A stretch of 64,000 nucleotides of DNA from Tamarix chinensis (taxonomy: Eukaryota; Streptophyta; Magnoliopsida; Caryophyllales; Tamaricaceae): contig CM060175.1 of assembly GCA_030549775.1 (NCBI GenBank), forward strand, positions 63,911,245 to 63,975,244, written 5' to 3'. A model generated the notes under the pieces. The model made no database searches. It was given only the letters and a program-made list of their open reading frames with translations, and was not told the origin of the DNA. Below are positions 1-11,770 of this stretch, one piece after another. The position numbers and the translations under genes were made by a program. Position 1 is the first letter of the stretch. Each line of letters starts with the position of its first letter.

Positions 1-1531
1 GAATAATCGAGGAGGAGCGAAGTGTGAGGGGGAGTTGAGTCTGAGGGTCATGATACGTGGGGCGTTAAAATAGTATGAGTAGACCTCGGGGTATAAGGTG
101 GTGGGCTTTGACCCACACGCCTAGAGGTTGGGTTTCCAATGCGAGAAATGTGTTAAGTATGATAATTACAAAGGGTGTTTAGTGGCCTAATATAAGCGCG
201 GGAGATAGCTCGGTAACCTAAACCGAGTAAGGATATAGCTAAGGCTGAATGTGTGACATGTGTCCTACGTGCCGTGGATGTTCTATATGATTTATGTGTC
301 GTGGTCTTAAATGCCATTATCTTAACTGTTTCATGTGTGGTGTGGCTTGGAATCGAGTCGTGTGCATATGCCCTCATTAGTACGTGATAGTACGACTATG
401 TCTTCGGTTTTGATGTGATGTGGTGAGGCCCTCTAGCCATGCATGACATCGGTGATATTCTTTCGAATAAGACACGTTAAAACAATAATTACTTACAGAG
501 AAAGATGTTGAGCCGAACCCAAACCGGTCCACCAGCTATAATAGTGGCAGGGTATTTTACCCTCGCGACCGTTCCACCGGTTATAATAGTGGCAGGGCAT
601 GTGCCCTCGCGACCGTTCCATCGGCTATAATAGTGGGGGATTTTTTGCTCAACAAACCAAACTCAAAAGTGATAAGACATGAAAAAATACTAATATTTAC
701 AGTGGAACACCTTGTGAGTCGGGGCCAGACCGGTCCACCGGTAAATAATAGTGGCAGGGTATATTACCCTCGTGACCAGTCCACCGGTTATAATAATGGC
801 AGGGCATAGCCCTCGTGACCGTTCCACCGGCTATAATAGTGGGGTTCCCGCACTCACATGGATTAATAAAGACTATGATATGAATCGATTATAATTATCA
901 GAGATCTAATGAGAAGTTATCTGATTCATAACCGGTATTGTTTATCTGTGTTATTGCATGCTATCTACTTAAGTATGACATGTTTGCTATGTCATGTATC
1001 TCTGTTTATGTGGGCCTAAGTGCTTCTATTACCTTACTCAGTACGTAGCGTATTGATCACCCGTTTTATGGGTGTTGCTCATTCCCACGAACAGAAGACC
1101 CGTCTAAGTTTTGCAGGTAGGGGCGGTGTCTTGTCACTTACAGGGTTGAGAGTTGAGTCTGGATCTAGCTTGGGGCCGAGAGTGACATGGTCGGAGAGCA
1201 TCCCCCATCTTTTTTCTCTGTATTATCGTACTTTGTTTTATTCCGTTATTTTGTGTCCTCTAACATTTGGTATTTTTAAATTGTACTTCGGATTGTAACT
1301 CTTGAATTTCGCACTCTGATTCCTTAGAACTTATGCTTTACTAATGATTCGTTTTGGTGTTATTCTTTTTAGCATTAGCACTTAGTATCGGGTCGGTAGG
1401 AGTGAATCGATCTGGTACTAAGTGTGGCGGTAATGCCCTCGAATTTACAATTTTATCTGTTTGCTTCCGCTAAACCTCTTTAAATTTAATAAAATTTTTT
1501 GGTAGTAAATTTGGGGGCGTTACATTTATCA
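1..1531 (+). mobile_element. 3' part of a Ty3-gypsy (Tekay/Del-like) LTR
   Basis: The stretch ends at 1525-1531 with a typical gypsy LTR terminus (GCGTTACA), preceded by the A/T-rich 'ggtagtaaatttggggg' context seen again at 35565-35587. It contains repeated GTTCCACCGG...ATAATAGTGGC modules that also occur, more degenerate, in the solo LTR at 32485-35587, so the two belong to related families. No primer-binding site follows 1531; the next base is inside a Harbinger transposase reading frame. This is therefore probably a solo LTR whose 5' part lies outside the window. The small ORFs in it (for example 1020-1298) have no recognisable product. Lineage is inferred from LTR style and the related internal element at 42194-47008. 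Confidence 0.75.
527..860 (+). repeat. LTR-internal ~50-bp repeats, two clusters of three
   Basis: Units read approximately 'tccaccggctataatagtgg' followed by a short CAGGG...CCCTCG...GACC stretch that is itself an imperfect inverted repeat. Three units lie at about 527-640 and three at about 731-860, with about 90 bp of unrelated sequence between. The same module, more diverged, appears about seven times at 34550-35020 in the solo LTR. They are a family hallmark of this LTR rather than an independent element. Confidence 0.8.
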
Positions 1532-2450
1532 CCATTGCAAAAATGCACAGCCGCTTGGCGAATGTTGGTATATGGAATGTCAGCTAATAGTTGTGATAAA
1601 TATGTGTGTCTTGGAGAAACCACAACAAGAAAATGCGTTGTGAAGTTCACTGAAGGTGTGATAAATTTTTTCGGAGGAGAGTACTTGAGGAGGCCGAACC
1701 AATCATACCTCCAATAGTTACTTTATGTGAATGAGCAGCTTGAGTTTCTAGGTATGATTGGTAGCATTGATTGTATGCATTGGAAGTGGAAGAATTGTCC
1801 AGTTGGTTGGCAAGGTCAGTATGCTTGAGGATATGGGAAGTCGACGGTCGTTCTTGAAGCTATCGCTTCATATGATCTATGGATTTGGCATGCATATTTT
1901 GGTACTCCTGGTTCGTGTAATGATATTAATGTCCTCGATTGATCTCCTGTATTTGATGATATTTACAATTGTAATGCTCCACATGTAGCATTTACAATTA
2001 ATGGTAGCCAATAAAATTTAGGCTACTATCTCACAGATGGTATCTATCCACTATGGGCTACATTCATCCAATCTATACGTCATCCACAAAGTGAGAAGGA
2101 TAAACTATTTGTTCAAGTAGAAGATTCAATTAGGAAGGACGTTGAGCGTGCATTTGGAGTTTTGCAAGCACAATTTGTTGTTATACAAGATCCGACATGA
2201 TTTTGGAAAGTACACACATTGAGCAATATTATGAATGCCTGCATCATATTACATACACATATTTACTACGGCTGATATATCTCAATTTGATCAAAATTTC
2301 GTAGATGAGCCATATTTTTGTGAGCGTTCAGTAGAGCATGGACAATATATTTGAAATATTATCCAAGTTCGAGACAGAGATTCTTATCATCAGCTATTAA
2401 TCGATTTGATCGAGTATATTTGGCAACGTTTTGGTCTCGGTAGAAACTAA
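1532..2450 (+). pseudogene. PIF/Harbinger-type DDE transposase, 5'-truncated pseudogene
   Basis: One reading frame from 1532 to 2450 encodes a Harbinger (HARBI1/DDE_4-like) transposase interrupted by several stops (for example 1715-1717, and the stop after GQYA near 1827). Recognisable in order: KCTAAWRMLVYG, CVVKF near the helix region, [17 protein letters not shown] carrying the first catalytic Asp, GSCNDINVL with the second Asp, and RKDVERAFGVLQ with the catalytic Glu. The C-terminal end, DLIEYIWQRFGLGRN, matches the family's usual tail. The N-terminal third is missing because the LTR at 1-1531 joins the frame directly at 1531/1532. Catalytic residues remain but the stops make it inactive. 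The family assignment is secure; the sub-lineage is not. Confidence 0.9.
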
Positions 2451-3174
2451 AATGATTTTTGTTATTGCATTTTCAGTTGTATTATTGCACTATCTTTAAA
2501 TTATTGATGTGTTTTGACTATGTAATTTCAATTTTTAGAGAACCATTGCTCTACTTTAATTATGTAATTTCATGTTTTGGTGTACTCATTGTTGTTATAC
2601 GAGTAAAATATTTTATGTTGTACACTTTTAATTAAAAATATGACTTTTTATTAAAATAAAAGTTTATGTATATAAAGATCCGTTGGAAAAAAATAGTCAT
2701 TGAAGATATTTTAGGAATTGTTTAAACATTTAAAATGTAAAATAAAATTTATTTAAGCCAAAACAACATACATTAAAAATATTAAAATATTAATTTTTAT
2801 TTTAATATTTAATATTAATATTGTACAAATATTATCGAGAAGATAGTTAATTTTTTAATTAATTAAAATGATAAAAATATGTTAATATGTGTAAATGAAA
2901 AAAATTATAATTTTATCATTTTATTAAAATTAAAAAAAACTAATTTTTTAATAAAATAAATTAGCACTTAATTAATAATATAATAAACTAAGTAAATATT
3001 TTAGTTGTTTAAGGTGGGGTGTAGATTCATAAGATAGTATATTTTAATATTATAATATTAAGTCTTTGCTGTGTATTTAAAGTTTAAAAGAGATAAAAAG
3101 ATTATTTTTTAATTTTAAAAGGTGTATTAATTTTTAGTTTTTTTTACTCTTTTGCTGTGGATACTCTAAGGTGT
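2451..3174. other. AT-rich 3' non-coding part of the Harbinger element
   Basis: No coding potential is seen. The segment ends with 'gctgtggatactctaag' at about 3154-3170, which in reverse complement (cttagagtatccacagc) looks like a PIF/Harbinger-type terminal inverted repeat, so the Harbinger element probably ends near 3170. Its 5' partner is not in the window, so this boundary is inferred. Confidence 0.45.
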
Positions 3175-3182
3175 GTAATAGG
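3175..3182. repeat. 8-bp target-site duplication GTAATAGG (left copy)
   Basis: The identical octamer GTAATAGG is present at 11342-11349, immediately outside the other terminus of the hAT-type element. Eight base pairs is the diagnostic duplication length of the hAT superfamily. Confidence 0.92.
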
Positions 3183-3191
3183 TAGAGGTGG

Positions 3192-3560
3192 CAAATGGGT
3201 CGGGCGGGTCGGGTTCGGGTCGGGTCATAGCGGGTCGGGTCATTAACGGGTCGGGTCATAGCGGGTCATTTGACTATTGCGGGTCGGGTGCGGGTCGGGT
3301 CGGGTGCGGGTCGGGTCGGGTCACTAACGGGTCGGGTTATTTCGGGTCAATCAATTTGGTGGGTCGGGTGCGGGTCGGGTCGGGTCATTAACGGGTCGGG
3401 TCATTTCGGGTCAATTTGTCGGGTCGGGTCGGTTGCGGGTCGGGTCATTTCGGTTGCGGGTCATTTCGGGTCAATTGTCGGGTCGGGTCGGTTTCGGGTC
3501 GGGTCATTTCGGGTTAATTTGTCGAGTCGGATTAGGTCCGACTATTCGAGTTAAGAAAAC
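3192..3560 (+). repeat. Left subterminal GGGTCGGGTC repeat block of the hAT-type element
   Basis: Dense short repeats of GGGTCGGGT(C/G), with interspersed 'cattaac', 'catttc' and 'caatttg' spacers, decay to scattered GGGTT/CGGGT copies up to about 3850. Such subterminal motif clusters are typical transposase-binding regions of hAT elements. Two overlapping Gly/Ser/Arg/Val-rich ORFs here are only translations of the repeat. Confidence 0.88.
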
Positions 3561-3852
3561 TCGGATTCGGATAATTTTGGGTTAACTTGATTGGTGGTAG
3601 GGTGACTAGGGTCGAGTTGGTTTCGGGTCATTTTCTAGTTCACGTGAGTAGGTGGCTTCGGCCGGTTCAGGTCATTTCATATTTTCATGTAATAATATAA
3701 TATGACAGGTTAGTTATGTTCGAGTTGTTTCGAGTTAAATTGATGGGTGGGGTCATTTGACTCATTTCATACAATTTGACGGGTTGAATTCAATTAGTTA
3801 CGGGTTAACTTAATGGGTCGAGTTTTGACGGGTTTACTCATATTCGAGCCTA

Positions 3853-6800
3853 AGTAATTATCATTTCATAAATCATAAATATTAGAGACAGACAATCATA
3901 AGATTAATATTGTAGATAAAAGAATTAAAAATATTAAATGCGCTTTATTTTCACAAATAAATAGTAAAGATATTTATAAATTTTAATAATAAAAAATGTT
4001 GCGCTTTGAATCAAACAAAGATATTTATCATTGATTATAATTTATTTGATAACTTAAAATATTTAATTACTTAAAAAAGATAATTTTATAAAATAAAGAT
4101 GATCAAAACAATATTATACAATGTATAATTAATTATCATTTATTACATTGTATATATTAGATACAATAATAAGATTACTAGTAAAGATAAATGAAATAAG
4201 AATATTATATGTGTTTTATTTTTACAAAGGTAAATAATAAAAATATTTATAAGTTTTAATAGTATTATATTCGATTGCTTAAAATATTTATAAATTTTAA
4301 AAGTAAAAATATTAGATATCTATAATATATTATATTTATTTAATTAGTTAAAATATTTGATTACTTAAAAAAAGATAATTTTATAAAATAAAGATGAGCA
4401 TAACAAGAATAAACAATGTATAATTATCATTTACTACATTGTAAATATTAGATACAATCATAAGATTATTAGTAAAGATAAATGAAAAAAGAGTATTATA
4501 TGTGTTTTATTTTTACAAAGGTAAATAATAAAGATATTTATAAGTTTTAATAGTATTATATTTGATTGCTTTAAACATTTATAAATTTTACATGTAAAAG
4601 TATTCGATGTTTATCATATATTATATTTAATTGATTACTTAAAAAAAGATAATTTTATAAAATAAAGGTGAGTATAACAAGAATATATAATGTATAATTA
4701 TCATTTATAATATTGTAAATATTAGATACAATACAATTATAAGATTACTAGTAAAGATAAATGAAATAAGAATATTATATGTATTTTATTTTTACAAAGG
4801 TAAATAATAAAGATATTCATAAGTTTAATAGTATTATATTTGATTTCTTTAAACATTTATAAATTTTAAAAGTAAAAATATTAGATGTTTATATTATATT
4901 ATATTTAATTAATTAGTTAAAATATTTGATTACTTAAAAAAAGATAATTTTATAAAATAAAGGTGAGCATAACAAGAATAAACAATGTATAATTATCATT
5001 TATTACATTGTATATATTAGATACAATAAAATCATAAGATTATTAGTAAAGACTAAAGATAAATGAAATAAGAGTATTATATGTGTTTTATTTATACAAA
5101 GGTAAATAATAAAGATATTTATAAGTTTTAATAGTATTATATTTGATTGCTTTAAACATTTATAAATTTTACATGTAAAAATATTAGATGTTTATTGTAT
5201 ATTATATTTAATTGATTACTTAAAAAAGATAATTTTATAAAATAAAGGTGAGCATAACAAAAATAAACAATGTATAATTATCATTTATTACATTGTATAT
5301 ACTAGATACAATACAATCATAAGATCACTAGTAAAGATAGATAAAATAAGAATATTATATGTGTTTTATTTTTACAAAGGTAAATAATAAAGATATTTAT
5401 AAGTTTTGATAGTATTATACTTGATTGCTTTAAACATTTATAAATTTTACATGTAAAAATATTAGATGTTTATTGTATATTATATTTAATTGATTACTTA
5501 AAATATTTGATTACTTAAAAAAATATAATTTTATAAAATAAAGGTGAGCATAACAAGAATATACAATGTATAATTATCATTTATTACATTATATATAGTA
5601 GATACAATACAATCATAAGATCACTAGTAAAGATAAATGATATAAGAGTATTATATGTGTTTTATTTTTACAAAGGTAAATAATAAAGATATTTATAATT
5701 TTTGATAGTATTATATTTGATTGCTTTAAACATTTATAAATTTTACATGTAAAAATATTAGATGTTTATTGTATATTATATTTAATTGATTACATAAAAT
5801 ATTTGATTACTTAAAAAAGGATAATTTTATAAAATAAAGGTGAGCATAACAAGAATATACAATGTATAATTATCATTTATTACATTGTATATACTAGATA
5901 CAATACAAATATACAATCATAAGATCACTAGTAAAGATAGATAAAATAAGAATATTATATGTGTTTTATTTTTACAAAGGTAAATAATAAAGATATTTAT
6001 AAGTTTTGATAGTATTATACTTGATTGCTTTAAACATTTATAAATTTTAAAAGTAAAAATATTAGATGTTTATCGTATATTATATTTAATTGATTACTTA
6101 AAAAAAGATAATTCTATAAAATAAAGGTGAGCATAACAAGAATATAAAATGTATAATTATCATTTATTACATTATATATAGTAGATACAATACAATCATA
6201 AGATCATTAGTAAAGATAAATGAAATAAGAGTATTATATGTGTTTTATTTTTACAAAGGTAAATAATAAAGATATGTATAAGTTTTAATTATATTATATT
6301 TGATTTCTTTAAACATTTATAAACTTTAAAAGTAAAAATATTAGATGTTTATCGTATATTATATTTAATTGATTACTTAAAATATTTGATTACTTAAAAA
6401 AAGATAATTTTATAAAATAAAGGTGAGCATAACAAGAATATACAATGTATAATTATCATTTATTACATTATATATAGTAGATACAATACAATCATAAGAT
6501 CACTAGTAAAGATAAATGAAATAAGAGTATTATATATGTTTTATTTTTACAAAGGTAAATAATAAAGATATGTATAAGTTTTAATTATATTATATTTGAT
6601 TTCTTTAAACATTTATAAACTTTAAAAGTAAAAATATTAGATGTTTATCATATATTATATTTAATTGATTACTTAAAATATTTAATTACTTAAAAAAAGA
6701 TAATTTTATAAAATAAAGGTGAGAATAACAAGAATATACAATGTATAATTATCATTTATTACATTGTATATACTAGATACAATACAATCATAAGATCACT

Positions 6801-9800
6801 AGTAAAGATAAATGAAATAAGAATATTATATGTGTTTTATTTTTACAAAGGTAAATAATAAAGATATTTATAAGTTTTGATAGTATTATACTTGATTGCT
6901 TTAAACATTTATAAATTTTACATGTAAAAATATTAGATGTTTATTGTATATTATATTTAATTGATTACTTAAAAAAAGATAATTTTATAAAATAAAGGTG
7001 AGCATAACAAGAATATACAATGTATAATTATCATTTATTACATTATATATAGTAGATACAATACAATCATAAGATCACTAGTAAAGATAAATGAAATAAG
7101 AGTATTATATATGTTTTATTTTTACAAAGGTAAATAATAAAGATATGTATAAGTTTTAATTATATTATATTTGATTTCTTTAAACATTTATAAACTTTAA
7201 AAGTAAAAATATTAGATGTTTATCATATATTATATTTAATTGATTACTTAAAATATTTGATTACTTAAAAAAAGATAATTTTATAAAATAAAGGTGAGCA
7301 TAACAAGAATATACAATGTATAATTATCATTTATTACATTGTATATACTAGATACAATACAATCATAAGATCACTAGTAAAGATAAATGAAATAAGAATA
7401 TTATATGTGTTTTATTTTTACAAAAGTAAATAATAAAGATATTTATAAGTTTTGATAGTATTATACTTGATTGCTTTAAACATTTATAAATTTTACATGT
7501 AAAAATATTAGATGTTTATTGTATATTATATTTAATTGATTACTTAAAATATTTGATTACTTAAAAAAATATAATTTTATAAAATAAAGGTGAGCATAAC
7601 AAGAATATACAATGTATAATTATCATTTATTACATTGTATATACTAGATACAATACAATCATAAGATCACTAGTAAAGATAAATGAAATAAGAATATTAT
7701 ATGTGTTTTATTTTTACAAAGGTAAATAATAAAGATATTTATAAGTTTTGATAGTATTATACTTGATTGCTTTAAACATTTATAAATTTTACATGTAAAA
7801 ATATTAGATGTTTATTGTATATTATATTTAATTGATTACTTAAAAAAAGATAATTTTATAAAATAAAGGTGAGCATAACAAGAATATACAATGTATAATT
7901 ATCATTTATTACATTATATATAGTAGATACAATACAATCATAAGATCACTAGTAAAGATAAATGAAATAAGAGTATTATATATGTTTTATTTTTACAAAG
8001 GTAAATAATAAAGATATGTATAAGTTTTAATTATATTATATTTGATTTCTTTAAACATTTATAAACTTTAAAAGTAAAAATATTAGATGTTTATCATATA
8101 TTATATTTAATTGATTACTTAAAATATTTGATTACTTAAAAAAAGATAATTTTATAAAATAAAGGTGAGCATAACAAGAATATACAATGTATAATTATCA
8201 TTTATTACATTGTATATACTAGATACAATACAATCATAAGATCACTAGTAAAGATAAATGAAATAAGAATATTATATGTGTTTTATTTTTACAAAAGTAA
8301 ATAATAAAGATATTTATAAGTTTTGATAGTATTATACTTGATTGCTTTAAACATTTATAAATTTTACATGTAAAAATATTAGATGTTTATTGTATATTAT
8401 ATTTAATTGATTACTTAAAAAAAGATAATTTTATAAAATAAAGGTGAGCATAACAAGAATATACAATGTATAATTATCATTTATTACATTATATATAGTA
8501 GATACAATACAATCATAAGATCACTAGTAAAGATAAATGAAATAAGAGTATTATATATGTTTTATTTTTACAAAGGTAAATAATAAAGATATGTATAAGT
8601 TTTAATTATATTATATTTGATTTCTTTAAACATTTATAAACTTTAAAAGTAAAAATATTAGATGTTTATCATATATTATATTTAATTGATTACTTAAAAT
8701 ATTTGATTACTTAAAAAAAGATAATTTTATAAAATAAAGGTGAGCATAACAAGAATATACAATGTATAATTATCATTTATTACATTGTATATACTAGATA
8801 CAATACAATCATAAGATCACTAGTAAAGATAAATGAAATAAGAATATTATATGTGTTTTATTTTTACAAAGGTAAATAATAAAGATATTTATAAGTTTTG
8901 ATAGTATTATACTTGATTGCTTTAAACATTTATAAATTTTACATGTAAAAATATTAGATGTTTATTGTATATTATATTTAATTGATTACTTAAAAAAAGA
9001 TAATTTTATAAAATAAAGGTGAGCATAACAAGAATATACAATGTATAATTATCATTTATTACATTATATATAGTAGATACAATACAATCATAAGATCACT
9101 AGTAAAGATAAATGAAATAAGAGTATTATATATGTTTTATTTTTACAAAGGTAAATAATAAAGATATGTATAAGTTTTAATTATATTATATTTGATTTCT
9201 TTAAACATTTATAAACTTTAAAAGTAAAAATATTAGATGTTTATCATATATTATATTTAATTGATTACTTAAAATATTTGATTACTTAAAAAAAGATAAT
9301 TTTATAAAATAAAGGTGAGCATAACAAGAATATACAATGTATAATTATCATTTATTACATTGTATATACTAGATACAATACAATCATAAGATCACTAGTA
9401 AAGATAAATGAAATAAGAATATTATATGTGTTTTATTTTTACAAAGGTAAATAATAAAGATATTTATAAGTTTTGATAGTATTATACTTGATTGCTTTAA
9501 ACATTTATAAATTTTACATGTAAAAATATTAGATGTTTATTGTATATTATATTTAATTGATTACTTAAAAAAAGATAATTTTATAAAATAAAGGTGAGCA
9601 TAACAAGAATATACAATGTATAATTATCATTTATTACATTATATATAGTAGATACAATACAATCATAAGATCACTAGTAAAGATAAATGAAATAAGAGTA
9701 TTATATGTGTTTTATTTTTACAAAGGTAAATAATAAAGATATGTATAAGTTTTAATTATATTATATTTGATTTCTGTAAACATTTATAAACTTTAAAAGT

Positions 9801-10141
9801 AAAAATATTAGATGTTTATCGTATATTATATTTAATTGATTACTTAAAATATTTGATTACTTAAAAAAAGATAATTTTATAAAATACAGGTGAGTATAAC
9901 AAGAATATACAATGTATAATTATCATTTATTACATTGTATATACTAGATACAATACAATCATAAGATCACTAGTAAAGATAAATGAAATAAGAATATTAT
10001 ATGTGTTTTATTTTTACAAAGGTAAATAATTAAGATATTTATAAGTTTTGATAGTATTATATTTGATTGCATTAAGCATTTATAAATTTTACATGTAAAA
10101 ATATTAGATGTTTATTGTATATTATATTTAATTGATTACTT
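3853..10141. repeat. Satellite array, ~275-296-bp units, ~22 copies, with 575-bp higher-order dimer
   Basis: Using the motif AGGTGAGCATAAC as anchor, units start at 4097, 4392, 4666, 4961, 5246, 5542, 5838, 6125, 6421, 6717, 6996, 7292, 7588, 7867, 8163, 8442, 8738, 9017, 9313, 9592 and 9888. From 7588 on the spacing alternates strictly 279/296 bp, giving a 575-bp dimer. The 17-bp difference is presence or absence of an extra ATTACTTAAAATATTTG stretch. The two unit types also differ at diagnostic sites (gatatttataagttttgatag versus gatatgtataagttttaatta). The first units (3853-4400) are most diverged; the right half is nearly identical dimer to dimer. The unit is extremely AT-rich and non-coding. 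Confidence 0.95.
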
Positions 10142-10914
10142 GCAAAAGTATTATTTTTTTATCCAATAATTTTTATATCATTTATTCTATCTTTTTTTTC
10201 ATATTCATTTCTCTATATAATTTATCTTATTAATTTCTCTAGTTGTATTTATTTTATTAACATTATTATATTTATATTTTTATTATTTTTATTAATTATT
10301 ATTATTATAGTAAAAAAATATAATAAGTTATTTTAAACATAATTTAAATTAAATAATAATTTTATATATTTTCATTAATTATTAATTATTATATATATAT
10401 TCATATAAATTAAAAATTAAATAATATAAAATATTAATATTAATATTATAATTAAAAAAATAATTAGATATTATAAATTTAAAATTGATGAACGTAGAAT
10501 ACTAAATTATATTTAAAGTAAATTAATAATATTAAAAGAAAAAATATAACTAAAACTTTAAATTTAGGGTTGTAACGTGAGATACTCTTGATACGAGGTA
10601 TAGTTATTATTTGTTGGATTTTGTAGGTGATAAGTGATAAATTGATAACTAATAAATGATACTATTATACTCTTCTATTAAGAGTTTCTTCAAATAGATG
10701 GATTAGTAGATGTAATGAACACGTTTTGAAAATCATTTTATAGGATTATAACTGGATGTTTGTCTTTTTTATTTTGGTTTTTTTTATTAATAATATATCT
10801 TATTAGGATATCATTAGTAAATAAGAATGGCTAGGGTAAAATTATGAAAAATAAGAACAATTTATAAAATACTATATTTTTTAAAAGCTTTAAATGAATA
10901 ATAAAATATATGTA

Positions 10915-10987
<73 letters not shown>

Positions 10988-11025
10988 ATATATTTTGATG
11001 TCTGATCAGGTTAATATTGAGTCAG
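10142..11025. other. AT-rich segment between satellite and right end of the hAT-type element
   Basis: No coding potential, RNA gene or further element is recognised. It includes an (ATT)n run at about 10918-10986. The junction with the array is abrupt, after 'tgattacttgcaaaag' at about 10141. Confidence 0.6.
10918..10986. repeat. (TTA)n microsatellite
   Basis: About 22 uninterrupted trinucleotide copies. Confidence 0.95.
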
Positions 11026-11029
11026 ATCG

Positions 11030-11325
11030 GGTGATTGTCTGGTCGGGTCAACGTTGGGTCGGGTCAAAGCGGGCCGGGTCAATAACGGGTCGGGTCACTA
11101 TCGGGTCGGGTCAATGACGGGTCGGGTCGCTATCGGGTCGGGTCAATAACGGGTCGTGGGTTGGGATCGGGTCGGGTCGGGTTCGGGTCGGGTTGATTAT
11201 TATCGGGTCAGTGCCGGGTCGGGTCATTGTCGGGTCGGGTCTGGGTCGGGTCGGGTTGCTAAATTTTGCGGGTCGTAACGGGTCGGGTTTCGCTCGGGTC
11301 GGGTCGGGTTGGGCGGGTCGGGTCA
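11030..11325 (+). repeat. Right subterminal GGGTCGGGTC repeat block of the hAT-type element
   Basis: The same GGGTCGGGTC motif as in the left block, with 'aataac', 'actatc' and 'aatgac' spacers. Its G-rich strand is the plus strand here too, so the two subterminal blocks are in direct rather than inverted orientation, although the outermost 13 bp are inverted. Confidence 0.88.
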
Positions 11326-11341
11326 ACTTTTGCCGGCTCTA

Positions 11342-11349
11342 GTAATAGG
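11342..11349. repeat. 8-bp target-site duplication GTAATAGG (right copy)
   Basis: Perfect match to 3175-3182, directly abutting the element terminus. Confidence 0.92.
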
Positions 11350-11681
11350 GCAAAGAGTTTATGTTATTTGATGTTGCTTTCCTTTTACTTTATTTTGGTA
11401 AATGCTGCTATCCTGCTGCTGCTGCTGCAAGCGGGGATCGATCCCTGGTTTTAGGCGAAGTCCCGAGGGACTGATACTACTAGCGCTGCAAGAATATGGT
11501 GCCCCTTTACTTTTGAATGTTATTAATTCTGAGGTCATGAGCTTAAGTTGTCTTTGATGTCACTTTTTCTTTCCTTTTAAATGTTCTTAATTCAAATGTA
11601 ATGGGCCTAAGTTGTCCTCGCTCGTGTTGTAACCAAACATTTCGCTTATTAATAGTAATAGCATTAAGGCTGATTGGTGCA
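11350..11681. other. Spacer between the hAT-type element and the LINE
   Basis: It contains a short (GCT)n tract near 11410. No gene or element is recognised. It ends with the LINE target-site copy. Confidence 0.5.
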
Positions 11682-11690
11682 GGACGTGCA
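11682..11690. repeat. LINE target-site duplication GGACGTGCA (3' side of the LINE)
   Basis: Matched by GGACGTGCA at 18208-18216 on the other side of the LINE. It directly precedes the T-run that is the poly(A) tail on the minus strand. Confidence 0.85.
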
Positions 11691-11770
11691 TTTTTTTTTT
11701 GGTAAATGAATGAGATATATATATACCAAAAATGGAAAGAGAAGATACAAAGTAAAGGCTGTGCTTACAA

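Larger units (their letters stand above)
3183..11341. mobile_element. 8.16-kb non-autonomous hAT-type element carrying a satellite array
   Basis: The element starts TAGAGGTGGCAAA (3183-3195) and ends with the reverse complement of TAGAGCCGGCAAA (11329-11341): 11 of 13 positions agree. It is flanked by a perfect 8-bp duplication GTAATAGG. TIR sequence (T/CAGxGxTGGCAAA), 8-bp TSD and repetitive GGGTC subterminal regions fit plant hAT elements. No transposase or other plausible gene is inside; ORFs in the ends are translations of the GGGTCGGG repeats. The interior holds a 6.3-kb tandem satellite (3853-10141) and an AT-rich tail. It landed only about 12 bp beyond the presumed end of the Harbinger element. 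Mobilisation must have been in trans. The boundaries are strong; how the satellite arose is unknown. Confidence 0.88.

Noticed and set aside
3188..3554. Gly/Ser/Arg-rich ORFs in the left GGGTC block (and a Pro/Arg/Asp/Thr-rich one at 11111-11326)
   Set aside because: They are translations of short GGGTCGGG repeats in a non-coding transposon end; no start context, domain or conservation signal.
3853..10141. Regularly spaced repeats that could suggest a CRISPR array
   Set aside because: Units of about 280-296 bp are contiguous with no unique spacers, in a plant genome; this is a satellite.
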